From positions 1-64,000 of the forward strand of contig JAOPYE010000014.1 in NCBI GenBank assembly GCA_025964775.1: 64,000 nucleotides of DNA, written 5' to 3'. Below the pieces are notes generated by a model. The model saw only the letters and a program-made list of their open reading frames with translations. It had not been told where the DNA came from and did no database searches. The translations under genes were made by a program, and so were the position numbers. Source of the DNA: Marmoricola sp. Its GTDB lineage: Bacteria; Actinomycetota; Actinomycetes; Propionibacteriales; Nocardioidaceae. This document shows positions 50,859 through 59,005 of the stretch, in pieces (within the stretch, counting starts at the first letter, position 1; each line of letters begins with the position of its first letter).

Positions 50859-51475
50859 CCCTCATCAGGGTGTTGCTCGTCGACGACCATCCGGTCGTCC
50901 GTGCCGGGCTCTGCGGCCTGCTCTCGGCGACCGACGATCTCAGCGTCGTCGGCGAGGCCGCGGACGGAGAGGCGGCGCTCGCCGTGGCTGCCGACACGGA
51001 CCCCGACGTCGTGCTGATGGACATCTCGATGCCGGGCATGGACGGGGTGACGGCGACCCGACGGCTGCTGGACTCCGGGTTCGCCGGTGCCGTGGTGATG
51101 CTGACCTCGTACGCCGAGCGCGACCGGGTCACCGATGCGCTCGGTGCCGGTGCTGTGGGCTACCTGCTGAAGGACTCCGAGCCCGGCGAGGTGCTGGCGG
51201 CGATCCGCTCAGCCGCCGAAGGGCATGCGCCGATCGATCCGCGGGTCGCAGGTGCCCTGTTGCCGAGCCGTACGCCGGCCCCGGGAGCCGGCCTGAGCAC
51301 CCGCGAGCGGGAGGTTCTCGGGCTGGTCGCCCAGGGGCTGGCCAACAAGCAGATCGCCCGTCGGCTGGGGATCACGGAGCGGACCGTGAAGGTCCATGTC
51401 GGCAACGTCTTCCGGCGGATCGGGGTCGCCGACCGCACCAGCGCGGCCCTGTGGGCGCGGGACAACCTGGCCTGA
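50855..51475 (+). CDS. LuxR/NarL-family response regulator
   Basis: This 206-residue protein has a receiver domain (1-120) with VDDHPVV, phosphoacceptor Asp56 in VLMDISMPGMDG, and LLKDSEPGE. The C-terminal LuxR helix-turn-helix is at about 140-200 (LSTREREVLGLVAQGLANKQIA, VKVHVGNVFRRIGV). It is the partner of the preceding kinase by gene overlap and family. Targets cannot be read from the sequence; the upstream EPGDD protein is a reasonable candidate. Confidence 0.95.
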   Translation: MTLIRVLLVDDHPVVRAGLCGLLSATDDLSVVGEAADGEAALAVAADTDPDVVLMDISMPGMDGVTATRRLLDSGFAGAVVMLTSYAERDRVTDALGAGAVGYLLKDSEPGEVLAAIRSAAEGHAPIDPRVAGALLPSRTPAPGAGLSTREREVLGLVAQGLANKQIARRLGITERTVKVHVGNVFRRIGVADRTSAALWARDNLA

Positions 51476-51576
51476 AGGGCGGCGGGCCTTGCGCTGCCCG
51501 TCCCGGCACGTAACGATCGAACGACCCGGGCCGTCGCGTCGACGACCGAGCGGACCCCCAGCCGAAGGACGGCCCG

Positions 51577-52200
51577 ATGAACGACATGTGGACCCTGGTT
51601 GCCGCAGAACGCGGCGCGCTTGCCGATGACCTGGCCGGACTCACCGCAGACCAGTGGGCGACGAAGTCGCTGTGCCAGAACTGGACCGTCGCCCAGACGG
51701 TCGCGCACATGACGGGGACCGGCGTCCTGACTCCGGTCACCTTCTTCGGCAACTTCGCCAAGGCCGGCTTCAACTTCGACAAGTTCGCGAACGCGCAGAT
51801 CGGCAAGAACCTCGGCGCCGACGACGCCGGCACGTTGGCGAACTTCCGCGCCATCCAGTCCTCGACCTCCTCGCCTCCCGGCCCCAAGCCCTCGTGGCTC
51901 GGCGAGGCGATCGTGCATGCCGAGGACGTACGGCGCCCGCTCGGCATCAAGCACACCTACGACGCCGACGCGGTTCACCAGGTTGTCGAGTTCTACAAGG
52001 GCTCGAACGCGCTGATCGGCACGAAGAGCCGGATCGCGGGCCTGGCGTTGAGGTCGACCGACAGCGACTGGTCGCATGGCGAGGGCGAGGAGGTCAGCGG
52101 GCCGATGTTGTCGCTGTTAATGGCGATGACGGGACGCAAGGTCGCCTGCAATGATCTGAGCGGACCGGGGGTTTCGATCCTGCAGCAGCGGTCCCTCTGA
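51577..52200 (+). CDS. Mycothiol-dependent maleylpyruvate isomerase-like protein
   Basis: This 207-residue protein has a DinB-like four-helix fold: LTADQWATKSLCQNWTVAQTVAHM at about 22-45, with His44, and AIVHAEDVRRPLG near 110-122 with His113. The conserved histidines place it in the mycothiol maleylpyruvate isomerase N-terminal family, which uses mycothiol or metal for small-molecule chemistry. The exact reaction is unknown. AAGGA lies 12 bases before the ATG. The MMPL gene begins nine bases after the stop. Confidence 0.85.
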   Translation: MNDMWTLVAAERGALADDLAGLTADQWATKSLCQNWTVAQTVAHMTGTGVLTPVTFFGNFAKAGFNFDKFANAQIGKNLGADDAGTLANFRAIQSSTSSPPGPKPSWLGEAIVHAEDVRRPLGIKHTYDADAVHQVVEFYKGSNALIGTKSRIAGLALRSTDSDWSHGEGEEVSGPMLSLLMAMTGRKVACNDLSGPGVSILQQRSL

Positions 52201-52208
52201 CCGACAGC

Positions 52209-54371
52209 ATGACCGACGTACCGGGAGCCGTGATGGAACGCTGGGCCGAGTTCGTTCTTCGACACCGACTGTGGATAGCGATCTTCTGGGCGGTCATGCT
52301 CGTCGGGGGCATCGCCTCAGTCGGCAAGACGACCAGCAACTTCACCATCAGTTTCGACCTCCCGGGCGAACCCGGGACCAAAGCCGCGAACCTGATCGTT
52401 CACGAGTTCCACAACGGTGGCAAGAACTCGCCGGCGCTGGTCTCGATCACCGTGGCGCCGGGCAGCACAGTCGCAGCCAATGCGACGGCCATCGACGCAG
52501 CCTTCGAGAAGATCACCACCGATGTGCCGAACACCCGGATGGTCGACCAAGCCAATAGCGGTGGTGACCCTGCATTCGTGACCAAGGACGGCCGAACGGC
52601 GTACGCGTATGTCTTCTACCCGTTCCCGACTTCGCAGACCCAGAAGCCTCCGTCGGCAGAGCTCACGAAATCGCTGAACGCCAATAAACCCGCAGCCTCG
52701 ACCGTCGGTGTCACTGGAGAGGAAGTCCTCGCTCTCGGCAACGACAAGGGTGGCAACGGCGTCCTGGTCGAGACCCTCATCGGTGCGGTGGGAGCGCTCG
52801 CCGTGCTGGCGTTCGTCTTCGCCTCAATGCTGGCGTTCCTGCCGCTGTTGATCGCTGCTGTGTCGATCATGACCACCTTCCTGCTGTTACTGCCGCTCAC
52901 CGAGATCACCGACGTCTCCTTCATCGTGCAGTTCCTGGTCGCGCTGATCGGCCTCGGTGTGGCGATCGACTACTCGCTCATCCTGGTCACCCGCTGGCGT
53001 GAGGAACGCGATCACGGCAAGGACAACCATGACGCTGTGGTCGAGGCGGTGCGTACGGCCGGCAGTGCGGTGTTGTTCAGCGGTCTGACGGTCGCCATCG
53101 GTCTGCTCGCGCTGATCGTGCTGCCGGTGCCGTTCATGCGCAGCGTCGGGATGGGCGGTGCGCTGATCCCGTTCGCCAGCGTCGCGGTGACGCTGTCACT
53201 GATGCCGGTGATCCTCAGCGCGATCGGCCCGAAGATCGACTGGCCGAAGGTCCGGCACGAGAACACCGCGAGTGTTGGTTGGAGCCGTTGGGCCAGGTTC
53301 GTCGTACGGCGTCGCTGGTTCGCGGCCGGCGCGGCGCTGCTGGTGCTGGGTGCCCTGTTCGTCGCGTTCACCGGGATCAAGATCGGGGCTCCGGCCTCGG
53401 ACTCGCTGGCCCGGAACGGCGCGGCGTACGACGCCCTGCACGTCCTGGAGAGGGGTGGCGTGACGACCGGCTCGCTGACGCCGATCGAGGTCGTGGCCAA
53501 GTCCGACCAAGCACCCTCGATCGCCGCGAAGCTCGGGGCCGTCAAGGGCATCGAGAGGGCGATCGTCTCGACCGGCCCGACCAGCAACGCCAACGGCATG
53601 ACCGTCATCCTGGTGATCCCCCACGCCGAGACGGTCAACAACAAGACCGTGCAGCCGGTCAAGGACGTCAAGAAGGTCGCCGCAACCTTGCCCGGGGTCC
53701 TCGGAGTCGCCGGTCTCGGCACGGCCCAGGTCGACTTCCTGCACGGCGTGTACGGCAACTTCCCGCTGATGCTCGGCCTGATTGCCGTGCTGACCTTCAT
53801 CCTGCTGGTGCGGGCCTTCCGGTCGCTGCTGCTGCCCTTCAAGGCTGTCGTGCTCAACCTGATCTCGCTCTCAGCGGTGTACGGCGCGATGCGGTTGTTC
53901 TGGCAGGACGGGCACGGGTCGAACGCACTCTTCGGCATCCCGGCCACTGGCGCGGTCACCTTCTGGGTGCCGATGATGGTCTTTGCTTTCCTGTTCGGAC
54001 TCTCGATGGACTACGAGGTGTTCATCCTGGCTCGGATCCGCGAGGAGTACGACGACGGGCACTCGACCGACGAGGCCGTCATCGAGGGCATCGGCCGCAC
54101 CGGCCGGTTGGTCACCAGTGCCGCGCTGATCCTGTTCCTCGCGTTCGCGGCGCTCGCGTCGGGGCCGGGCACGGACCTGAAGATCCTCGCGACCGCACTC
54201 GGCTTCGGCATCCTGCTCGACGCGACCATCGTCCGGTCCTTGCTCGTGCCGTCGCTCGTGTCGTTGTTCGGCAAATGGAACTGGTACTTGCCTGACCCGG
54301 TCGCGCGGGTGTTGCTGATCAAGCCCTCGGTGCAGCATGCCGAGACGGCGACACGCCCCGAGGTTTCGTAG
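52209..54371 (+). CDS. MMPL-family RND transporter
   Basis: The protein has 720 residues. RND topology: one helix (about 14-32), an extracytoplasmic domain (about 35-180), five or six helices (about 180-375), a second domain, and a second helix bundle (about 520-690). Motifs: LIGLGVAIDYSLILVTRWREE and FLFGLSMDYEVFILARIREEYDDG, each with the aspartate-tyrosine pair of the proton pathway. It exports lipids or small hydrophobic molecules. The first codons give MTDVPGAVMERW; an in-frame ATG after eight codons is also possible. It is short compared with mycobacterial MmpL3. Confidence 0.93.
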   Translation: MTDVPGAVMERWAEFVLRHRLWIAIFWAVMLVGGIASVGKTTSNFTISFDLPGEPGTKAANLIVHEFHNGGKNSPALVSITVAPGSTVAANATAIDAAFEKITTDVPNTRMVDQANSGGDPAFVTKDGRTAYAYVFYPFPTSQTQKPPSAELTKSLNANKPAASTVGVTGEEVLALGNDKGGNGVLVETLIGAVGALAVLAFVFASMLAFLPLLIAAVSIMTTFLLLLPLTEITDVSFIVQFLVALIGLGVAIDYSLILVTRWREERDHGKDNHDAVVEAVRTAGSAVLFSGLTVAIGLLALIVLPVPFMRSVGMGGALIPFASVAVTLSLMPVILSAIGPKIDWPKVRHENTASVGWSRWARFVVRRRWFAAGAALLVLGALFVAFTGIKIGAPASDSLARNGAAYDALHVLERGGVTTGSLTPIEVVAKSDQAPSIAAKLGAVKGIERAIVSTGPTSNANGMTVILVIPHAETVNNKTVQPVKDVKKVAATLPGVLGVAGLGTAQVDFLHGVYGNFPLMLGLIAVLTFILLVRAFRSLLLPFKAVVLNLISLSAVYGAMRLFWQDGHGSNALFGIPATGAVTFWVPMMVFAFLFGLSMDYEVFILARIREEYDDGHSTDEAVIEGIGRTGRLVTSAALILFLAFAALASGPGTDLKILATALGFGILLDATIVRSLLVPSLVSLFGKWNWYLPDPVARVLLIKPSVQHAETATRPEVS

Positions 54372-54420
54372 GCCAATCACGGTTTCCGGGCAGACCGGGG
54401 AGCACAGTGGAAGAAGCCGT

Positions 54421-54436
54421 CACGGGTTTTCCCGTG
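54421..54436. terminator. Short hairpin after the MMPL gene
   Basis: CACGGG-TTTT-CCCGTG is a perfect six-pair stem with a four-T loop, 50 bases after the MMPL stop and just before the small ORF. It may be a weak terminator or a translation-modulating hairpin; no U-tract follows. Confidence 0.35.
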
Positions 54437-54458
54437 CACTGTCCGCCAGGAGCTCACC

Positions 54459-54563
54459 ATGGCAATTGGACTCGGGATCGGCCTGCTTCTCATCACGCTC
54501 GGCATCGTCTGCGAATTCGTCGTGGCGCACTTCGACGCAGGATCTGCAGCCCACCCGGGCTGA
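54459..54563 (+). CDS. 34-residue membrane peptide
   Basis: ATG at 54459 follows CAGGAG at good spacing. The peptide begins MAIGLGIGLLLITLGIVCEF, one clear transmembrane helix with alternating Gly/Leu/Ile, then a short polar tail (VVAHFDAGSAAHPG) and TGA. Third-position GC is high throughout. It resembles short actinobacterial membrane peptides such as the DUF6458 type, but identity is uncertain. It lies between MMPL and the convergent dehydrogenase; the ends are three bases apart. Confidence 0.65.
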   Translation: MAIGLGIGLLLITLGIVCEFVVAHFDAGSAAHPG

Positions 54564-54566
54564 GGA

Positions 54567-55463
54567 TCAGAGCGTGAAGGAGACTCCGGTCTTCTCCTCG
54601 CTGAGTGCCCACAGCTTCTTCGCGAGCTCGCCGTCCATCGCGTACGTGCTCAGTTTGGCGTCGCCGACCGGCCCGCGGGTCTCGCGGAAACCGGTCGGAC
54701 CGCTGTAGGAACCGGGAGCCGCGAGGGTGGCTGCCAGCAGTGACGGGTTCGCGCCCTTGGCTGCGGACTGGAAGATCAGCGGCATCAGCAGCGGTGCGAC
54801 GGTGCCGATGAACTTGTTGGCGCCCATCCCGTTGGGGTCGGCAACCAGCCCGGTGACCGAGATGCCCGGGTGCGACGCCGTCGAGACCAGCGTGCTCTTG
54901 GCTTCCCCGATCCTGCGGTGCAGCTCGCGGGAGAACAGCACGTTGGCGAGCTTGCTGTTGCCGTAGTACGGCTCCGGCTTGTAGTGCTCGGGCGGGTTCG
55001 CGTCCAGGACGGCGTCGGTCCCGCCGAAGTGGGCGATCGAGGCGACGGTCACGACCCGCGGGGCGGAGGACTCCGCGAGAGCCGGCAGCAGCCGCCCGGT
55101 CAACGCGAAGTGGCCGAGGTGGTTGGTCCCGAACATCAGCTCGTGGCCGTCCTCGGTCTCCCGGTACTTCGGCGGGTTCATGACGCCGGCGTTGTTGACC
55201 AGCAGGTCCAGCGGGCCGTCCCAGCGTTCGGCGAAGGCACGCACGGACGCCTGCGAGGCCAGGTCGAGGGCCTCGACGCGGACAGCGCCACTCATCTGGC
55301 CGGCAGCGTCGGCACCGGCGGTCGTGTTCCGGCACGCGATCACCACCGAGGCCCCGTGGGCGGCGAGCTCCTTGGCGGTGTGGAAGCCGATCCCGGAGTT
55401 GCCGCCGGTGACGACGGCGGTCTTGCCGCTCAGGTCGGGCAGGTCGGCAGGCGTGAAACTCAT
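54567..55463 (-). CDS. Short-chain dehydrogenase (retinol-dehydrogenase-like)
   Basis: The protein has 298 residues. TGGNSGIGFHTAKEL near 17-32 binds the nucleotide; IACRN after beta-2 suggests NADP. NNAGVMNPP is the structural motif, and the catalytic site is YYGNSKLAN with the Tyr/Lys pair. It is of the WWOX/retinol-dehydrogenase type, longer than classical SDRs. Substrate unknown. The ATG overlaps the upstream GNAT stop by four bases (ATGA). A frame from 56315 covering it is out of frame with the real upstream genes. Confidence 0.9.
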   Translation of the reverse strand: MSFTPADLPDLSGKTAVVTGGNSGIGFHTAKELAAHGASVVIACRNTTAGADAAGQMSGAVRVEALDLASQASVRAFAERWDGPLDLLVNNAGVMNPPKYRETEDGHELMFGTNHLGHFALTGRLLPALAESSAPRVVTVASIAHFGGTDAVLDANPPEHYKPEPYYGNSKLANVLFSRELHRRIGEAKSTLVSTASHPGISVTGLVADPNGMGANKFIGTVAPLLMPLIFQSAAKGANPSLLAATLAAPGSYSGPTGFRETRGPVGDAKLSTYAMDGELAKKLWALSEEKTGVSFTL

Positions 55464-55777
55464 GGGGTCCCCTCGGAGTCCTGCTGGGGGTGATGGTGCA
55501 CCAGGTCGGCGTAGTCGGGGTGCTTCTCGATCCAGCCCCGGTAGAACGGGCAGACCGGTACGACGTCCCGCTCTCCCTTGGCACGGATCTCGTCGAGCGA
55601 GGTGCGGATGATCGCCGATCCGACACCGTGACCCTCGAAGGCGGGGTCGACCTCCGTGTGGGTGAAGACGATGGAGGTCGGGTGCAGCTCGTAGTCGGCG
55701 AATCCGGCGAGCTCGCCGTTGATGTGCGCCTCGTAGCGGGACTTCTCGGGGTTGTCGGTGACGACGACGTCGCTCAT
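55460..55777 (-). CDS. Small GNAT acetyltransferase (YjdJ/CG type)
   Basis: This 105-residue protein belongs to the minimal Acetyltransf_CG family: RYEAHINGELAGFADYELH at the start, FTHTEVDPAFEGHGVGSAI with the acetyl-CoA loop, and VVPVCPFYRGWIEKHPDYADL with the conserved Cys-Pro near the end. The substrate of the family is not known. First gene of a two-gene unit with the dehydrogenase. Divergent from the nitroreductase gene, 46 bases apart. Confidence 0.9.
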   Translation of the reverse strand: MSDVVVTDNPEKSRYEAHINGELAGFADYELHPTSIVFTHTEVDPAFEGHGVGSAIIRTSLDEIRAKGERDVVPVCPFYRGWIEKHPDYADLVHHHPQQDSEGTP

Positions 55778-55823
55778 GGACCCAACCTACCGAGCGGGGA
55801 AGGAGAGCGGTCAGACTGGTGTT

Positions 55824-56444
55824 GTGCCGGACATGCCCACGACCCAGAAGCTGAGTCCCGAGATCCACCCGCTCCTGCGTGAACGCTGGAGCACCCGCCT
55901 CTTCGACCCGGGCCAGGAGATCACCGAGGCCGAGCTGGACCGCCTGCTCGAGGCAGCTCGCTGGGCGCCGAGTGCCGGCAACTCGCAGCCCTGGGCATTC
56001 CTGGTGCTGAAGCGCGGGGACGAGGCCCACCAGAAGTTCGTCACGACGCTGAGCCGGGGCAACTCCGGCTGGGTGCCGACCGCAGGCGTGGTGCTGGTCT
56101 CGCTGCACCGGGTCGGGGACGACGAGGACCCGTCGCTCACGTTCAGCGACTATGCCGCCTACGACCTGGGACAGGCGGTCGCCCACCTGACCGTGCAGGC
56201 GGAGTCGATGGGCCTGCACGTCCACCAGTTCGCCGGGTTCGACCACGACGCGGTGGCTGCGGCCTTCGGCGTACCGGCTTCCTGGGCGGTGACCACCGGG
56301 ATCGCGATCGGTCACTACGGCTCGCCCGAGCAGGTGGCAGCGGCCGATCCGGGCTTGCGGGAGCGCGAGCAGAAGCCGCGGGAGCGCAAACCCGTCGAGG
56401 AGTTCGTCTTCGGCGGGAAGTTCGGGAAGCCGCGCCAGGTGTGA
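55824..56444 (+). CDS. Nitroreductase-family FMN oxidoreductase
   Basis: The protein has 206 residues from the GTG. RWSTRLFDPGQEITEAELDRLLEAARWAPSAGNSQPW is the FMN-binding N-terminal signature (read here as RWSTR, then ARWAPSAGNSQPW). GLHVHQFAGFD and AIGHYG follow. It reduces nitro compounds, quinones or enones with NAD(P)H. The GTG has a CAGACT hexamer six bases before it, matching the leaderless spacing seen elsewhere; the ATG three codons later (55833) is the alternative. Confidence 0.88.
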   Translation: MPDMPTTQKLSPEIHPLLRERWSTRLFDPGQEITEAELDRLLEAARWAPSAGNSQPWAFLVLKRGDEAHQKFVTTLSRGNSGWVPTAGVVLVSLHRVGDDEDPSLTFSDYAAYDLGQAVAHLTVQAESMGLHVHQFAGFDHDAVAAAFGVPASWAVTTGIAIGHYGSPEQVAAADPGLREREQKPRERKPVEEFVFGGKFGKPRQV

Positions 56445-56460
56445 CCCGGACCACGAAAGT

Positions 56461-56514
56461 TTACAAGTCCTAGGGTCTTGTCAAACGGCTTTACATTCAC
56501 TACCTTCTTGTCAA
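56461..56514 (+). promoter_or_regulatory. Promoter and candidate TetR operators of the alkB operon
   Basis: TTGTCA (56478-56483), 17 bases, TACCTT (56501-56506) is a good sigma-70-type promoter. TCTTGTCAA occurs twice, at 56476-56484 and 56506-56514, 30 bases apart. TTTACAAG (56460-56467) and CTTGTCAAA (56477-56485) form an imperfect inverted repeat over the -35 region. These are candidate sites for the TetR regulator at 58300. Confidence 0.6.
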
Positions 56515-56562
56515 GTGGTTCATGCACTCACCCAGCGTGGCCCCAGGCAGAAGGAGAGCACG

Positions 56563-58107
56563 ATGGCATCCGACAGCATCGCCAACTCGACGGTTTCCCA
56601 GGACTCGACCGAGGCCTGGAAGGACAACAAGCGCTACCTGTGGCTGATCGGACTCGTCGTCCCCAGCCTGGCGTTCATCGCCGCCGCGGCCTACATCGTC
56701 AGCGGCTGGGGCGTGTTCCTCTGGATCGGGCCGATCATCGTGCTCGGCGTCGTCCCGGCCTTCGACCTGCTCGTCGGGCTGGACAAGGCCAACCCGCCGG
56801 ATGACGCGATCGAGGCGCTCGAGAAGGACAAGTACTACCGCTGGATCACCTTCCTGTTCCTGCCGATCCAGTACCTCGGCTTCGTCGGTGCCATGGCCGT
56901 GGTCGCTGACCAGAACCCGGCCGGCTGGCTGATCAACACCCTCGGCCTGCACCACTGGGGCATGGGTCTGCCGTTCGCCGACCGGCTGATGGCCCAGAGC
57001 CTGGGCCTGAGCGTGATCGACAAGATCGGCCTGGCCGTCTCGATCGGTGTGATCGGCGGCATCGGCATCAACACCGCCCACGAGCTCGGCCACAAGCGCG
57101 AGGAGAACGAGCGCTGGCTCTCCAAGATCGCCTTGGCGCAGAGCTTCTACGGGCACTTCTACATCGAGCACAACCGTGGCCACCACGTCCGCGTCGCCAC
57201 GCCCGAGGACCCGGCCAGCAGCCGGATGGGCGAGACGTTCTACGCGTTCTGGCCGCGCACGGTCCTGGGCTCGCTCAGGAGCGCGTGGGGCCTGGAGAAG
57301 AAGCGGTACGCCCGCAAGAACAAGCACCCGTTCCAGATCGGCAACGACGTCCTGAACGCCTGGGTGATGTCGGCCGTGCTGTTCGGCGCGATGATCGCGG
57401 CGTTCGGCTGGGTGGTGGCGCCGTACCTGGTGATCCAGGCCGTCATCGGCTTCTCGTTGCTCGAGGTCGTCAACTACATGGAGCACTACGGCATGCTGCG
57501 CCAGAAGGTCGGCGCCGGTGACCGGCAGCGCTACGAGCGGGTCGACCCGAGCCACAGCTGGAACTCCAACAACATCGCGACCAACGTGCTGCTCTACCAC
57601 CTGCAGCGCCACAGCGACCACCACGCGAACCCGACCCGTCGCTACCAGACGCTGAGGGACTTCGAGGAGTCCCCGGTGCTGCCGACCGGGTACGCCGGGA
57701 TGATCGTGCTGGCCCTGATCCCGCCGATCTACCGCCGGGTGATGGACCCCCGGGTGGTCGAGCACTTCAAGGGCGACCTGACGCTGGCCAACCTGCAGCC
57801 GCGCAAGCGCGACAAGATCCTGGCGAAGTACGGCCTGACCGAGAAGGAGGCCCAGCGCAAGGCTGACATCGTTGCCGCTGAGGCTGCGGCCCTCGCAGCG
57901 TCGCTGGCCGCCGAGGTACTCGCCGCCCGCTGCCCCGGATGCGGCTACACCTACGAGGTCGCCTCGGGCAACGAGCACGAGGGCTTCGCCGCCGGTACGG
58001 CGTGGGCCGACATCCCGGCCGACTGGTGCTGCCCTGACTGCGGCGTCCGCGAGAAGATCGACTTCGTGCCGGCCGATCCGGTCACGAGTGCGCGGAGCAT
58101 GTCGTGA
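56563..58107 (+). CDS. alkB: Alkane 1-monooxygenase fused to rubredoxin
   Basis: The protein has 514 residues. The membrane diiron hydroxylase part (1-430) has about six helices and the histidine motifs HELGH (173-177), EHNRGHH, NYMEHYG and LQRHSDHH. A helical, Ala-rich linker (about 430-455) leads to a rubredoxin domain with iron ligands C457, C460 (CPGCGY) and C490, C493 (CPDCG). It hydroxylates terminal carbons of n-alkanes. Fusions of this form are known in Nocardioides and Prauserella. The start is the ATG after AAGGAG; a longer frame from 56515 overlaps the promoter. Confidence 0.96.
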   Translation: MASDSIANSTVSQDSTEAWKDNKRYLWLIGLVVPSLAFIAAAAYIVSGWGVFLWIGPIIVLGVVPAFDLLVGLDKANPPDDAIEALEKDKYYRWITFLFLPIQYLGFVGAMAVVADQNPAGWLINTLGLHHWGMGLPFADRLMAQSLGLSVIDKIGLAVSIGVIGGIGINTAHELGHKREENERWLSKIALAQSFYGHFYIEHNRGHHVRVATPEDPASSRMGETFYAFWPRTVLGSLRSAWGLEKKRYARKNKHPFQIGNDVLNAWVMSAVLFGAMIAAFGWVVAPYLVIQAVIGFSLLEVVNYMEHYGMLRQKVGAGDRQRYERVDPSHSWNSNNIATNVLLYHLQRHSDHHANPTRRYQTLRDFEESPVLPTGYAGMIVLALIPPIYRRVMDPRVVEHFKGDLTLANLQPRKRDKILAKYGLTEKEAQRKADIVAAEAAALAASLAAEVLAARCPGCGYTYEVASGNEHEGFAAGTAWADIPADWCCPDCGVREKIDFVPADPVTSARSMS

Positions 58108-58295
58108 GGATCGTGGTCGACCGGGACAAGTGCGAGGGCCTCGGGATGTGCGAGGCGATGGCGCACGAGTACTTCGAGGTCGACGACGACGAGATCATGA
58201 CCGTGCTCAACGGCTCCCCGCCCGAGTCCGAACGTGACAAGGTGCACGCCGCCGTCCAGGCATGCCCGGTCCTGGCCCTGACCCTGCAAGACTGA
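58104..58295 (+). CDS. 3Fe-4S-type ferredoxin
   Basis: This 63-residue protein has cysteines at 10, 16 and 54 (CEGLGMC and CPVLAL), the pattern of bacterial [3Fe-4S] ferredoxins, where the second cysteine of the CxxC triplet is missing. Such ferredoxins usually serve cytochromes P450. The GTG start overlaps the alkB stop (GTGA), so the two are made together. It may deliver electrons to the fused rubredoxin or to a P450 encoded elsewhere. No ferredoxin or rubredoxin reductase gene is in the window. Confidence 0.93.
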   Translation: MRIVVDRDKCEGLGMCEAMAHEYFEVDDDEIMTVLNGSPPESERDKVHAAVQACPVLALTLQD

Positions 58296-58299
58296 GCCC

Positions 58300-58935
58300 A
58301 TGAGTACCGAGGTGACTCCCAGGGCAGGGCTCTCCGCCCTGTTCCCGGGGAGCGCCCCGGCCTCGGGCGGCAGCGCCTGGCGCGAGCGGCTGATCATCGA
58401 AGCAGCCGAGCTCACCCGATCCGGCGGCTGGCAGGCGATCACGATGGCCAAGCTGGCCGATCGGGTGGGCGTCAGCCGGCAGACGGTCTACAACGAGATC
58501 GGCACCAAGCAGGCCCTCGGCGAAGCGATGATGATGCGCGAGGTCGAGGGCTTCCTGCGCAGCGTCGATGCCAGCTTCCACGCCCATCCCGGCGACCTGG
58601 TGGCGGCGATCCGCGAAGCAGCGGCCGGAGTGCTGCGCGACGCCTCGACCAACCCGTTGCTGCACGCGGTGCTCTCGGCCAGTCACGGCGCCGAGAGTGC
58701 GCTGCTCCCGCTGCTGACCACGCAGGCCGAGCCGATCATCGACGCCGCCCAGGTGCTGATCCGCGGCCACCTCGACACCTACGAGCTCCCGATCTCGCCG
58801 AAGCGGATCGGAGCACTGGTCGACATGGTCATCCGGCTGGTGCTCAGCCACGTCACCACCCCGACCGGTACGCCGGAGAAGACGGCCGAGGACATCGCCT
58901 GGATCGCCGAGCAGGTGCTGCGCACCCAGCGCTGA
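58300..58935 (+). CDS. TetR-family regulator of the alkane operon
   Basis: This 211-residue protein has a helix-turn-helix near 38-65 (WQAITMAKLADRVGVSRQTVYNEIG) and a C-terminal ligand domain with LVDMVIRLVLSHVTTPTGTP. It resembles the TetR regulators found after alkB in Nocardioides, Gordonia and Rhodococcus (AlkU/AlkX type). It starts four bases after the ferredoxin stop, so the operon is alkB-fdx-tetR and likely self-regulating via the repeats upstream of alkB. A hydrophobic pathway intermediate is the probable inducer. Confidence 0.92.
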   Translation: MSTEVTPRAGLSALFPGSAPASGGSAWRERLIIEAAELTRSGGWQAITMAKLADRVGVSRQTVYNEIGTKQALGEAMMMREVEGFLRSVDASFHAHPGDLVAAIREAAAGVLRDASTNPLLHAVLSASHGAESALLPLLTTQAEPIIDAAQVLIRGHLDTYELPISPKRIGALVDMVIRLVLSHVTTPTGTPEKTAEDIAWIAEQVLRTQR

Positions 58936-58945
58936 GTCGATCCGG

Positions 58946-58983
58946 GGTTTCGAGACAGGCCGTGCCTGCCCTCCTCGACCACC
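58946..58983 (+). repeat. Dispersed palindrome (family A), intergenic copy
   Basis: GGTTTCGAGACAGGC-CGT-GCCTGCC-CTCCTCGACCACC: same flanks as the other copies, with a GGCA/TGCC-type stem. It lies between the convergent TetR and permease genes, where it may serve as a terminator. It is the only well-preserved copy outside the cobalamin locus. Confidence 0.88.
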
Positions 58984-59005
58984 TTCCGCAAGGAGAGCTG
59001 ACGGG

